Notes under the pieces: model-generated | Database searches by the model: none | What the model was told of the DNA's origin: nothing | What the model saw: the letters and a program-made list of their open reading frames with translations, nothing else | Shown here: positions 17,174 through 25,261 of the stretch, piece after piece | Layout: every line of letters begins with the position of its first letter | Position numbering within the stretch: the first letter of the stretch is position 1 | Made by a program: the position numbers and the translations under genes | From: Streptomyces sp. NBC_01497 | GTDB lineage: Bacteria; Actinomycetota; Actinomycetes; Streptomycetales; Streptomycetaceae | Direction of reading: 5' to 3' | Assembly (NCBI RefSeq): GCF_036250695.1 | Contig: NZ_CP109427.1 | Coordinates: 7,254,001-7,318,000, forward strand | Length of the DNA stretch: 64,000 nt

Positions 17174-17557
17174 GTGAGCGGAGACGGCACGGCGCCGCCG
17201 GGCAGGCGGGCGCGGGGGCAGCTGGAGAGCGAGGTGCTCGGTGCCCTGTGGGCGGCGGGCGGCCCCGCGTCGGCCGCGACGGTACGCGAACAGGTCGATG
17301 GCGATCCCGCCTACACGACGGTGCTGACCATCCTGTCCCGGCTGTACGAGAAGGGGCTCGTCACCCGCGAACGCGCGGGCCGCGGCTACCTGTACACGCC
17401 GGTGCGGGACGAAGCCGGGCACACCGCGGCGGGCATGCGCGCGCTGCTGGAGAAAGGCGGCGACCGGGCCGCGGTGCTGGCCCGTTTCGTCTCCGAACTC
17501 CCCGCGGAGGACGAGCGGCTGCTCGAACAGCTGCTGCGTGCGGCGACCGAGGACTGA
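17174..17557 (+). CDS. BlaI/MecI-family repressor (copy 1)
   Basis: A 127-residue winged-helix repressor of the Penicillinase_R family. The DNA-binding half reads LESEVLGALWAAGGPASAATVREQV followed by the wing YTTVLTILSRLYEKGLV, and the C-terminal half is the dimerisation region. Relatives are inactivated when a membrane metallopeptidase senses a signal and triggers cleavage. The M56 peptidase gene lies 376 bp downstream on the same strand, the classical pairing. The GTG follows GGGAG. A CTAC-N5-GTAG site lies in its promoter. It shares the DNA-recognition region type with the second copy at 58241 but is clearly a separate paralogue. Confidence 0.92.
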   Translation: MSGDGTAPPGRRARGQLESEVLGALWAAGGPASAATVREQVDGDPAYTTVLTILSRLYEKGLVTRERAGRGYLYTPVRDEAGHTAAGMRALLEKGGDRAAVLARFVSELPAEDERLLEQLLRAATED

Positions 17558-17933
17558 CAGCGGGCGAGCGCGTACGTGCCGGCGACGTGGAGCCGGCCGC
17601 CGGAACGGCCGGTCGACGCCGCGCCGCGAGCCTCGTGCGCCGGGCATGCCCTGCGACCCGTATGCCCTGGTCCGTGACGTTGTGCCCCGTGCCCCCTGCC
17701 CTGTGCCCCGTGCCCCGTGCCCCGTCCCGGGACCGTGACCGCCGGCCTCACGTCGTCAGCCACAGGCCGCGGCGGTACCTTCAGCTGTCACCGACCCCGG
17801 CACCCCACCCGCACCGGTCACGAGGGTGCCGGCCACCGGACCCTGCCCCCCGCAAGCACCGGACTCCCGGCATCCGGACACCCGCACAGGTCCCGACGCG
17901 GACCCCGACGACGGCCGAAGAGGACTGGGACAC
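17558..17933. other. Low-complexity spacer between blaI-1 and the M56 gene
   Basis: No gene seen. Around 17685-17745 the sequence is an imperfect short repeat of the form GTGCCCC/TGCCC, a likely site of slippage. Whether blaI-1 and the M56 gene share a transcript is uncertain because of this gap. Confidence 0.5.
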
Positions 17934-18869
17934 ATGCGGATCGCTCTGTGCACACCCCTCGCGGTCAGCGCCGTGCTGGCCCTGACCGCGCCCGGCGCGG
18001 CCCGGCGGCTGCCACCGCGGATGGCGTCCTGGCTGCTGGCAGTGGCTTCCGTCATCGCGGGCGGCGGCTGGGCCGCGGCACTGGGCATGCTCGCCTTCAC
18101 GCTGATCGACCGCTTCCCCGACCTCGCAGCCGAGGGCGGCTGGTCGTCCGGAGTGCTGGTCGCGCACACCCCGATCGGCTGGCCGGTGGGCGTGGTGTGC
18201 GCCGCGACGCTCGTGGTGTGCGCCGCTCTGCTCGTCACGTCCGCCAGCCGCAGGACACGGTTGCTTCTCGCCGCCCGGCGCGAGGGCAGGCTCCTGCCTC
18301 CCGGCGGGGAACTGGCGGTGGTGGACGATCCCCAGCCGGGCGCCTACGCCCTGCCGGGCACGCCGGGGCGCATCGTGGTGACGTCCGGCATGCTGCGCAC
18401 GCTGAACGCCCGTGAGCGCAGCGCCCTGCTGGCCCACGAACGGACCCATCTGCGCCACCGCCACCACCTCTTCCTGCTGGTGCTGCACCTCGCGGCCGCG
18501 GTCGACCCGCTGCTGCGGCCCGTCGCCACCGCGGGTGCGTTCGCCCTGGAGCGCTGGGCCGACGAGGACGCGGCGGCGGCTCTCGCCGACCGTCCCCTGG
18601 TGGCCCGCGCGGTCGCCCGCGCCGCGCTCGCGGCGGCCCACCGCCCGCAGCCGGGGCTCGCGGTCACGGGCGGGCCCGTCCCGCAGCGGGTGCGCGCCCT
18701 GCTGGCCCCGCCACCGCCGATGCGGCGCCACCTGATCCTCGCCCACGCCGCGTTGCTGTTCGCCTGCTGCGTCAGCCTGGTGCTGTCCGCCCAGGACATG
18801 GACCAGATCTTCGACATGGCGGGTGCCCCGGCCCGGGCCGCGGCACCCTGCCACCACGCGCGGAGCTGA
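17934..18869 (+). CDS. M56-family membrane metallopeptidase (BlaR1-like sensor half)
   Basis: A 311-residue protein with three N-terminal membrane helices, then a zinc peptidase site LLAHERTHLRHRHH (HExxH near residue 166), another helix (LFLLVLHLAAAVDPLL), the distal EERWADEDAAA-like segment ALERWADEDAAAAL, and a last helix near the C-terminus. It lacks any penicillin-binding sensor domain. It is thus of the short actinobacterial M56 type that pairs with BlaI proteins. Predicted to relay an envelope signal by removing BlaI-1. The signal is unknown. ATG chosen at MRIALCTPLAV, with a weak GGGA upstream. Confidence 0.88.
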   Translation: MRIALCTPLAVSAVLALTAPGAARRLPPRMASWLLAVASVIAGGGWAAALGMLAFTLIDRFPDLAAEGGWSSGVLVAHTPIGWPVGVVCAATLVVCAALLVTSASRRTRLLLAARREGRLLPPGGELAVVDDPQPGAYALPGTPGRIVVTSGMLRTLNARERSALLAHERTHLRHRHHLFLLVLHLAAAVDPLLRPVATAGAFALERWADEDAAAALADRPLVARAVARAALAAAHRPQPGLAVTGGPVPQRVRALLAPPPPMRRHLILAHAALLFACCVSLVLSAQDMDQIFDMAGAPARAAAPCHHARS

Positions 18870-18884
18870 CGCCGGTCGCGCGGC

Positions 18885-19166
18885 GACCGACGGCCGCGGG
18901 AGCCCGTCGTACCCGCACCGACGGCGTGCACGGCACTGCGCCGCCGTCGGTACGGAGCGCCGCCGGGATGGCTCCCGTGACCGACGGCCGCAGGAGCCCG
19001 TCGTACCCGCACCGACGGCGTGCACGGCACTGCGCCGCCGTCGGTACGGAGCGCCGCCGGGATGGCTCCCGTGACCGACGGACGCGAGAGCCCGTGGTAC
19101 CCGCACCGACGGCGTGCACGGCACTGCGCCGCTGTCGGTACGGAGCGCCGCCGGGACGGCTCCCGG
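18885..19166. repeat. Three 94-bp tandem repeats, each a large hairpin
   Basis: Units start at 18885, 18979 and 19073 and differ at only a few positions. Each contains an inner stem ACCGACGGCG/CGCCGTCGGT and an outer pair GGGAGCC/GGCTCCC, so each can fold into one long hairpin. They lie between convergent genes (M56 peptidase and PaaI-like thioesterase), and may act as a triple terminator or be an amplified small palindromic element. Confidence 0.9.
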
Positions 19167-19295
19167 TGAGCCAGGGAGCCGGTGGCTTCCGCCTGCCGGC
19201 GAGCGGTGGGCGGGCCCACCGGGCCGATGCCGTCCGGCAGGACGGCCCGGCCGCGGCCGGGGCACACCGCCGCCGGGCCGTGCCGCTACCGCCGC

Positions 19296-19748
19296 TCAGG
19301 TATCCCGTTGCCGCAGTGTGCAGCTCTGCCCCCGGAACTCCGCGACGACCGTGCCGTCCGCCGGCCGGCGCACCGTCACGTCGTACACGCCCGTACGGCC
19401 CGACCGGGCGCGTTCCCTGGCCTCGGCCCTGAGGTCGTCGCCAGGACGCGCCGGACGCAGGAACGTGACCTGTGCGGACTGGGCCACCGTCACGGGGCCG
19501 TGCGTGTTGCACGCGAAGGCGAACGCCGCATCGGCGAGCAGGAAGAGGAAGCCGCCGTGCGCGGTGCCGTGGCCGTTCACCATCGTGTCGGACAGTTGCA
19601 TCGCGACATCGGCCCGCCCGGGACCCGCGTCGAGCAGGGTGATCCCGAGCATCGCGCACGTACCGTCCCGCTCGTGGAGCTCCCTGGCCCGCCGCAGAGC
19701 GAGGTCCGGGGTGGTGAGCGCCTCGTCGTCCCCCGTCACCGCCGTCAT
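19296..19748 (-). CDS. PaaI-like hotdog thioesterase
   Basis: A 150-residue hotdog-fold acyl-CoA thioesterase of the PaaI (hydroxyphenylacetyl-CoA thioesterase) subgroup. The conserved NGHGTAHGGFLFLLADAAFA carries the catalytic Asn/Gly/Asp region, followed by ACNTHG. No phenylacetate degradation genes are nearby. The ATG overlaps the stop of the DJ-1/PfpI gene by one base (TGATG), so the two are an operon. It likely clears a dead-end acyl-CoA; the exact substrate is unknown. Confidence 0.88.
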   Translation of the reverse strand: MTAVTGDDEALTTPDLALRRARELHERDGTCAMLGITLLDAGPGRADVAMQLSDTMVNGHGTAHGGFLFLLADAAFAFACNTHGPVTVAQSAQVTFLRPARPGDDLRAEARERARSGRTGVYDVTVRRPADGTVVAEFRGQSCTLRQRDT

Positions 19749-20443
19749 CAGGCCAGCCTGCCCAGCAGCTCCTTGGCGAGCGGCCCGGAGGAGGCCGGGT
19801 TCTGGCCGGTGATCAGATTGCGGTCGCTCACCACGTACGGGGCCCAGGGTTCACCCTCCTGGAAGTCCGCGCCGATCTCGACCAGGCGGTCCTGGAGCAG
19901 CCACTTGGCGCGGTCGGCGAAGCCGGCCTGCGTCTCCTCGGCGTTGGTGAAGCCGGTCAGCCGGTACCCCGAGAAGGCGTTGCCGCCGTCGTCGGTACGG
20001 GCCGCCAGCATCGCGGCCGGGGCATGGCAGACCACACCGAGCGGCTTGCCCGACGCGAGGGTGCCCGCGAGCAGCCGGCCGGAGACGGCGTCGACCGCCA
20101 GGTCCTCCATCGGGCCGTGGCCGCCCGGGTAGAAGACCGCCGCGTACGCGTCGGGGTCCACGTCCTCCAGGGCGATCGGCTGCCGCAACTCCTTGAACGC
20201 CTCCAGGCCGGCCGCCACGCGGTCCGCGCCCTCCTGCCCGCCGTTGGCCCCGGGCGCCAGGCTTCCCCGGTCGACGGTGGGTACGACGCCGCCGGGTGTG
20301 GCGACCACGACCTCGTGTCCCGCCTCCTTGAACGTCTGGTACGGGACGACGGCTTCCTCCGCCCAGAAGCCGGTCGGGTGACCTGTGCCGTCGGCCAGGG
20401 TCCAGCTGTCGGCGCCGGTCACTACGAAAAGGATCTTTGCCAT
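19748..20443 (-). CDS. DJ-1/PfpI (Hsp31-like) class I glutamine amidotransferase-fold protein
   Basis: A 231-residue protein of the DJ-1/PfpI superfamily, Hsp31/glyoxalase III-like group. The nucleophile elbow is GVVCHAPAAM (Cys near residue 125), the conserved acidic residue is in FWAEE near residue 29, and FYPGGHGPMEDL is also present. Members detoxify methylglyoxal or act as deglycase/chaperones. The ATG at 20443 is preferred over one 9 bases upstream because GGAG lies 9 bases before it. First gene of a two-gene operon with the PaaI-like thioesterase. Confidence 0.9.
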   Translation of the reverse strand: MAKILFVVTGADSWTLADGTGHPTGFWAEEAVVPYQTFKEAGHEVVVATPGGVVPTVDRGSLAPGANGGQEGADRVAAGLEAFKELRQPIALEDVDPDAYAAVFYPGGHGPMEDLAVDAVSGRLLAGTLASGKPLGVVCHAPAAMLAARTDDGGNAFSGYRLTGFTNAEETQAGFADRAKWLLQDRLVEIGADFQEGEPWAPYVVSDRNLITGQNPASSGPLAKELLGRLA

Positions 20444-20676
20444 GTAGCTCATCTCCGAGAATGCGGGCGTTCGTGGTGCGCGCCGGAGGGGGCCCGGCCA
20501 CCGGACCGGCGGGTCCCGCCGGTCCGCCGGACGGCCCGTGCCGCCGACGCGCCCCACCGACGGTAGGCCGCCTTGCCGCGCGGGACCAAAAGGACCGCGC
20601 CGGCGGCGGTGGCCGTGCCGTGACGCCCCGCTGCTCGTAGGGTCGTCGCAGGACGGACACGGGAAAGGGACCGCCA

Positions 20677-21501
20677 GTGAAGTACGGCATTTCCACCTTC
20701 ATCACCGATCAGGGCATCGCCCCGGTCGCCCTCGGCAGGGCGCTGGAGGAACGCGGCTTCGACATGCTGCTGATCGCCGAGCACTCGCACATCCCGGTGG
20801 AGCGGCGCTCCCCGTGGAACGGAGGCGCCGAACTGCCGGTGAAGTACTACCGGACGCTCGATCCGTTCGTCGCGCTCACGGCGGTCGCCGTGGTGACGAA
20901 ACGGCTCCTCGTGGGGACCGGCGTCGCCCTGCTGGCCCAGCGGGACCCGATCCATACGGCGAAGGAGGTCGCCTCCCTCGACGTGGTGTCGGGCGGTCGG
21001 GCCGTGTTCGGCGTCGGGGTGGGCTGGAACCGTGAGGAGATGGAGAACCACGGCACCGACCCCACCACCCGGGGCCGGCTGGTCGACGAGCGGCTGGCGG
21101 TCATGCTGTCGCTGTGGACGCAGGAGACCACCGAGTTCCACGGGGAGTTCATCGACCTCGACCCCGTGTACTCCTGGCCCAAGCCCGTCCGCGCGCCGCA
21201 CCCCCTGGTCTTCGTGGGCGGCGGCGAACGGGCCTTCGGCCGTGTGGTGAAGTACGGCGACGCCTGGCTCGCCAACGGGGTGCCCCCGAAGGAACTCGGT
21301 CCCCAGATGAGGCGGCTGAACGAACAGGCGGGCCGCGAGGTCCCCGTCACCGTCTTCGACGCGACGCACAAGCCGCAGGACATCGCCGCGTACGCGGAAC
21401 TCGGCGTGGACCGACTGCTGTTCGAGCTGCCCACCGAAGGGGAGGCGGACACCCTGCGCGTCCTGGACAGCATGGCCGCGGTGAGCGCCCTGGCCGGCTG
21501 A
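20677..21501 (+). CDS. LLM-class F420-dependent oxidoreductase
   Basis: A 274-residue TIM-barrel protein of the luciferase-like monooxygenase superfamily, of the actinobacterial 'probable F420-dependent oxidoreductase, Rv2161c-like' kind. Family landmarks: AEHSHIPVERRSPW near residue 35, ASLDVVSGGRAVFGVGVGWN near residue 98, and PVRAPHPLVFVGGGERA near residue 175. It would reduce or oxidise an unknown substrate using F420 or FMN. The GTG follows GGGACCGCCA. Divergent from the DJ-1/PfpI operon. Confidence 0.9.
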   Translation: MKYGISTFITDQGIAPVALGRALEERGFDMLLIAEHSHIPVERRSPWNGGAELPVKYYRTLDPFVALTAVAVVTKRLLVGTGVALLAQRDPIHTAKEVASLDVVSGGRAVFGVGVGWNREEMENHGTDPTTRGRLVDERLAVMLSLWTQETTEFHGEFIDLDPVYSWPKPVRAPHPLVFVGGGERAFGRVVKYGDAWLANGVPPKELGPQMRRLNEQAGREVPVTVFDATHKPQDIAAYAELGVDRLLFELPTEGEADTLRVLDSMAAVSALAG

Positions 21502-21779
21502 CTCCCGGCTCGGGTTCCCGGCCTGGCGCGGGCTCCCTGTTCCCGGCCCCGGCCCCCGCTCCGGCGCGGGCTCACTGCTCCTGGCCCCGGCTCCGGCGCG
21601 GGCCGGGGCGCGGCGCCCGTACCTCCCCACCGCCGTGGGGCTCCCGCCGGGAGCGAAGCCGTCCCCGGGCTCTGCGAGGGGACCTCGACCGGAGCCCTGT
21701 GGCGGGGCGACAGGACGATGGGGGCGGGGACGGGCGACAGGACGATGGGGGACAGGGGACAGCGGGCAGGGGGACGGTG

Positions 21780-22316
21780 TCAGGACAGGGCGGCGCGGTG
21801 GCGCCCCGCCAGTTCCCGGTAGAGCTCCGCGTTGTGCCGGATCTTCGCCGTCTCCTCCGCGCGGAGGAGACGCCGTACGCTGCCCGGCACGCCCACCACC
21901 AGCGAACCCGGCGGCACCACGGACCCCTCGGGGACGACGGCGCCGGCCGCGACGAGCGTGCCCGCCCCGATCCGCGCACGGTTCATGACCACCGCCGCCA
22001 TGCCGATCAGGCAGTCGTCGCCGATGACGGCGCCGTGCACGACCGCCGTGTGCCCCACCGACACCCGGTCGCCGAGCACGGTCGGGCATCCCGTGTCGTT
22101 GTGCACGACCGCGTTGTCCTGGAGATTGGAGTCGCGGCCGATCGTGATCGGCGCGAGGTCGGCGCGCAGCACCACGCCGTACCAGACGGACGATCCGCTC
22201 CCGACCGTGACCTCGCCGAGCAGCCGGGCGCCCGGGGCGATCCAGGCACTCTCCTCGACCTCGGGGCGGGCCTCTCCAAGGGCCAGGAGCAGCGGGGCGT
22301 CGTGCCGTATGTCCAT
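21780..22316 (-). CDS. Gamma-type carbonic anhydrase family protein
   Basis: A 178-residue left-handed beta-helix (hexapeptide repeat) protein of the YrdA/PaaY/gamma-carbonic anhydrase family. Repeats run from ARLLGEVTVGSGSSVWYGVV on. The metal-site histidines are visible in NAVVHNDTGCP and VGHTAVVHGAVIGD. Relatives bind Zn/Fe and hydrate CO2, although many have no proven activity. The ATG follows GGAGGAA. The 280 bases between it and the LLM gene are low-complexity GGGGACAGG-type repeats. Confidence 0.9.
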   Translation of the reverse strand: MDIRHDAPLLLALGEARPEVEESAWIAPGARLLGEVTVGSGSSVWYGVVLRADLAPITIGRDSNLQDNAVVHNDTGCPTVLGDRVSVGHTAVVHGAVIGDDCLIGMAAVVMNRARIGAGTLVAAGAVVPEGSVVPPGSLVVGVPGSVRRLLRAEETAKIRHNAELYRELAGRHRAALS

Positions 22317-22546
22317 CGACGGTTCCTCCGGGGGACGAGTGCGCGGGAGAAGGCCTCCGGGAAGTATGTGCCCCGGCTGTCCCGCCCGGCGGACGCGGCA
22401 TCCTCGGCACCGCCCGGCCGGCACGCCGGTAACGGGACCGGCCGGCGGTGGACCGTACGAGGGCACCGGTCCGGCGGGCCGCCGGCGCGGGGCGGTGGTC
22501 CGCAGGGCCGGCCACCGCCCCCGGGGCGCTCCGGCCGCCGGGACGC

Positions 22547-24844
22547 TCAGCCGTCCGGGTGCTGGAGGTGGGTCGTCGTGGAGCGCCACAGCCGGACCGC
22601 GGGGGACGGCCCGGGGACCGCCCGGTGCTTGCCCCGCCCGGGACCGGTGCGCTGCTCGGGCACGGCGCCCTGCGGCGCGAGCCCGGTGTGCAGGGCGAGG
22701 AAGGTCAGGATGTCGGCCTCCAGGGCCGACGACGTCGTGCCGTGCGGCGCGTGGTGGTCGCGGCGCATCAGGACCGGGGGGCCGGTGGTCGCGTGCTGCA
22801 GGGCCGCGCACATCTTGCGTACGTGCTCCGCGCCGGTGTGCTCGTCGTCGGCCGACCCGCACAGCAGCGTGGCCGGGTAGCGGACACCGGGGGTGACGCG
22901 GTGGTACGGGGACAGTTCCAGGAGCGCGGCGGTCCTGCGCGGGCCGGCGGGTGTGCCGTACTCCTGGATCCAGGTGCTGCCCAGGCCGAAGCGGTCGTAG
23001 CGCAGCATGTCGGTCAACGGGCCGTTGACCGACACGGCCGCGTACAGGTCGGGGCGGCGCGTGACGGCGGCGGTGACCAGCAGACCGCCGTTGGACCCGC
23101 CGAACGCCGCCAGCCGGGTCCGGTCCGTCCAGCCCTCCCTGATCAGCCACTCCGCCGCGTCGTTGAGGTCGTCGGCCGCGCGGGCCCGGCCGAACGGGCC
23201 GCTGCCCGCCTCGTGCCAGGCCCGGCCGCCCTCGCCGCCGCCCCGGACACAGGCGACCGCGAACACCCCGCCCGCCGTGGCCCACGCGTACGCCATCGGG
23301 CGGTAGCTCGGTCTCATCAGCACCCCGAATCCGCCGTATCCCGTGATCATGAGCGGGCGCGGGCCGTCGTCGGCGTCTCCCCGGCTGAGCAGGAAGAGGG
23401 TGACCGGGACACTGTCGCTCGCCCAGTAGGTGAACTGGCGGGTCGCCAGTCCCGTGCGCACCGAGGGTGCGACGGTGTGGACCGCCGGCGCGTACGCCGT
23501 ATCCGGGGGCGGGTCGGCGGGCACGTCGGCCGGTACGACGGGGGCCGGACTCTCCGACCACTCCTGCCAGAGGAAGACCGTGCCGGTGGTGGCGTCGTAG
23601 CAGTACACCCGGGGCGGGGTACCGAAGTCGGAGTACGTGAACCAGGCGCGCGGCCCGCCGGACGGGTCGGCGCGCAACGCCGTGACCGTGCCCGTCCCGG
23701 GCAGCGGCACCTCGGCCATCTCCTGACCGTCCGTCGCGTTGTGCACCGTCAGCCGGCTCACCGCCGCCGACGTACGCAGCACCAGCAGTACCGGGGCGGC
23801 CAGTGACGCGTGGTGCAGCATCGCGCTGTCACCGAGGACGGCTCTCGGGTGTTCGGGCACCAGCTCCCGCCACTGGTCGGCGCCGTGGCGGGGGCTCAGC
23901 GGCCCGGCGGAGGCGAGGATCCGCCCGCGCGGGGCCAGGTGGTCGGTGTGCATCCTGGCCGTGCCGTCCGGGTGCAGGCGCACGGAGGCGAGCGCGGCGC
24001 CCTGCGTGCCGTTCACGATCTTGTGCCAGCTGGGCCGTGCGGGGTCCTCGGGGGAGACCGAGGCGAGCCACAGGTCGTTCCCGGACGCGGCGCCGGTGAC
24101 GACGGAGACGATCAGGCGCCTGCCGTCGGGGGCGATGGTCAGTCCGAAGTGCGTGGCGCGGCCCACCGTGTTGCCGAACACCTCCTCGTCCTCGGCGGCC
24201 GGGCGGCCGATCCGGTGCAGCCTGACCCGCAGCGGGTCGTCCGCCGCCTCGGAGCCGGACACGTAGTAGAAGGCGCCGGCGCCGGGGAGCCAGGCGACGG
24301 GGGAGTGGCGCAGGCCGGGGATCGGCTCACCGAGCGGGCCGCTGCCGTCCGCCGCGTACACCAGCAGGACGGTGGTGTGCCCGCCGTCGGGCGCGAACTG
24401 GCAGGCCACCCGGTCGCCCTCCCACGACGGGCGCCACAGGGCGAGGCGGGTGCGGCCGCCGAGATCCGCCGCCGGGTCCGCCACCAGGTACTCGCGGGGC
24501 TGGTCCCACGCGTCGGGTTCCGCCGCGAAGAGCTGGGCCTGCCCCTGGCCCGGCAGCAGGCGTTCGGTGAAGGACCGCCGCCCCCGGCTGACCGGTGCGG
24601 ACATCCGGAACGGCGCCGCGGCGTCGGCCAGCGCGCGGTTCCACGCCTCACGGTCGATCCAGGTCGCCCGGTGCGCGCCGAACAGCGCGTCCTGCCGGGC
24701 GGCCCAGGTCCGCGTCCTGGAGCTGTCGGGCGCTTCGAGCCAGCGGTAGGGATCGGGGACCTGGCAGCCGTGGATCTCCTCCACGAGCAACTGGCGGTAG
24801 GCGTCGGGGGGACGGAACGCGTCGTCGGAGCGGGATGCGCACAT
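22547..24844 (-). CDS. Prolyl oligopeptidase (S9A family)
   Basis: A 765-residue serine peptidase with the two-domain prolyl oligopeptidase plan. Residues about 1-60 carry the N-terminal DPYRWLEAPDS signature, then comes a seven-bladed propeller, then an alpha/beta hydrolase domain. The nucleophile is in FGGSNGGLLV, the Asp in LLCGSADDEHTGAEH, and the His in RRDHHAPHG. No signal peptide is seen, so it is probably cytosolic and cuts peptides after proline. The insertion EGGRAWHEAGSG is the classical 'RGGGE.G..WH' motif. The start at MCASRSDDAF has only a weak AAGG. A 33-residue peptide gene lies 138 bp upstream on the same strand, a possible substrate. Confidence 0.92.
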   Translation of the reverse strand: MCASRSDDAFRPPDAYRQLLVEEIHGCQVPDPYRWLEAPDSSRTRTWAARQDALFGAHRATWIDREAWNRALADAAAPFRMSAPVSRGRRSFTERLLPGQGQAQLFAAEPDAWDQPREYLVADPAADLGGRTRLALWRPSWEGDRVACQFAPDGGHTTVLLVYAADGSGPLGEPIPGLRHSPVAWLPGAGAFYYVSGSEAADDPLRVRLHRIGRPAAEDEEVFGNTVGRATHFGLTIAPDGRRLIVSVVTGAASGNDLWLASVSPEDPARPSWHKIVNGTQGAALASVRLHPDGTARMHTDHLAPRGRILASAGPLSPRHGADQWRELVPEHPRAVLGDSAMLHHASLAAPVLLVLRTSAAVSRLTVHNATDGQEMAEVPLPGTGTVTALRADPSGGPRAWFTYSDFGTPPRVYCYDATTGTVFLWQEWSESPAPVVPADVPADPPPDTAYAPAVHTVAPSVRTGLATRQFTYWASDSVPVTLFLLSRGDADDGPRPLMITGYGGFGVLMRPSYRPMAYAWATAGGVFAVACVRGGGEGGRAWHEAGSGPFGRARAADDLNDAAEWLIREGWTDRTRLAAFGGSNGGLLVTAAVTRRPDLYAAVSVNGPLTDMLRYDRFGLGSTWIQEYGTPAGPRRTAALLELSPYHRVTPGVRYPATLLCGSADDEHTGAEHVRKMCAALQHATTGPPVLMRRDHHAPHGTTSSALEADILTFLALHTGLAPQGAVPEQRTGPGRGKHRAVPGPSPAVRLWRSTTTHLQHPDG

Positions 24845-24981
24845 CGGTGGCGGCCTTGGCCTCTCGGTCGAAGAAATGGGGGAGCCGACGAGGGGCGCGA
24901 GCGACGCCGGGAGGCCCACGCCACCCGCCGCGCCGCGCCACCACGCCGCGGGAACCGGACCCGCCAGGGGCGGACAGGTCG

Positions 24982-25083
24982 TCAGTTCTGGTCACCCTCG
25001 TAGACGTCGGCGATCCACCGGGGCACCGAGGCGTCTGAGACCGGGCCGTCGTGCGGGCTCCAGTCGTCCGCCGGAAGAAGCAT
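24982..25083 (-). CDS. Small peptide gene (33 residues) upstream of prolyl oligopeptidase
   Basis: The reading frame encodes an acidic 33-residue peptide starting MLLPADDWSPHD and ending IADVYEGDQN. It contains two Trp, two internal Pro after the leader-like MLLP, several Asp, and a Tyr. A strong purine-rich ribosome binding site (GGGAGAGAAGAG) stands directly before the ATG, which argues for real translation. The frame is open further upstream to 25200, but those codons precede the binding site. Not a family I recognise. A linked prolyl oligopeptidase gene raises the possibility that it is a modified-peptide precursor or a signal peptide, but no modifying enzyme is visible. Confidence 0.5.
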   Translation of the reverse strand: MLLPADDWSPHDGPVSDASVPRWIADVYEGDQN

Positions 25084-25146
25084 CTCTTCTCTCCCTTTAT
25101 CACTGAACAGCCGGACATCACCGGCTTGGACACAACACTGCCCAAC

Positions 25147-25176
25147 GGTCACCTGGAGTAACGCGAAGTAACCTGG
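25147..25176. promoter_or_regulatory. AGTAAC/ACCTGG direct repeats upstream of the small peptide gene
   Basis: AGTAAC occurs at 25157 and 25167, exactly 10 bp apart, and is bracketed by ACCTGG at 25151 and 25171, 20 bp apart. Repeats one helical turn apart on the same face are typical of activator or repressor sites. They lie 70-95 bp upstream of the peptide gene start. Confidence 0.4.
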
Positions 25177-25261
25177 GAGCGTGAAAAGGAAGTTCGTCAT
25201 ACCGGGCGGCGGCCGCTGACCGCCCGGTGGCGGAGGGGAAGGCTACCCGGCCGGCGGCCGC

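Noticed and set aside
17685..17745. Repeated GTGCCCC tract considered as a CRISPR-like or protein-repeat region
   Set aside because: Units are only about 7 bases and irregular, with no spacers and no open frame of matching period; simple low-complexity DNA.
19748..20557. Longer DJ-1/PfpI start beyond 20443
   Set aside because: The extra N-terminus has no similarity to the family and the only well-spaced GGAG is for the ATG at 20443.
25084..25200. N-terminal extension of the small peptide gene up to an ATG at 25200
   Set aside because: The strong GGGAGAGAAGAG site lies inside this extension right before the internal ATG, and the extension covers the promoter-like repeats.
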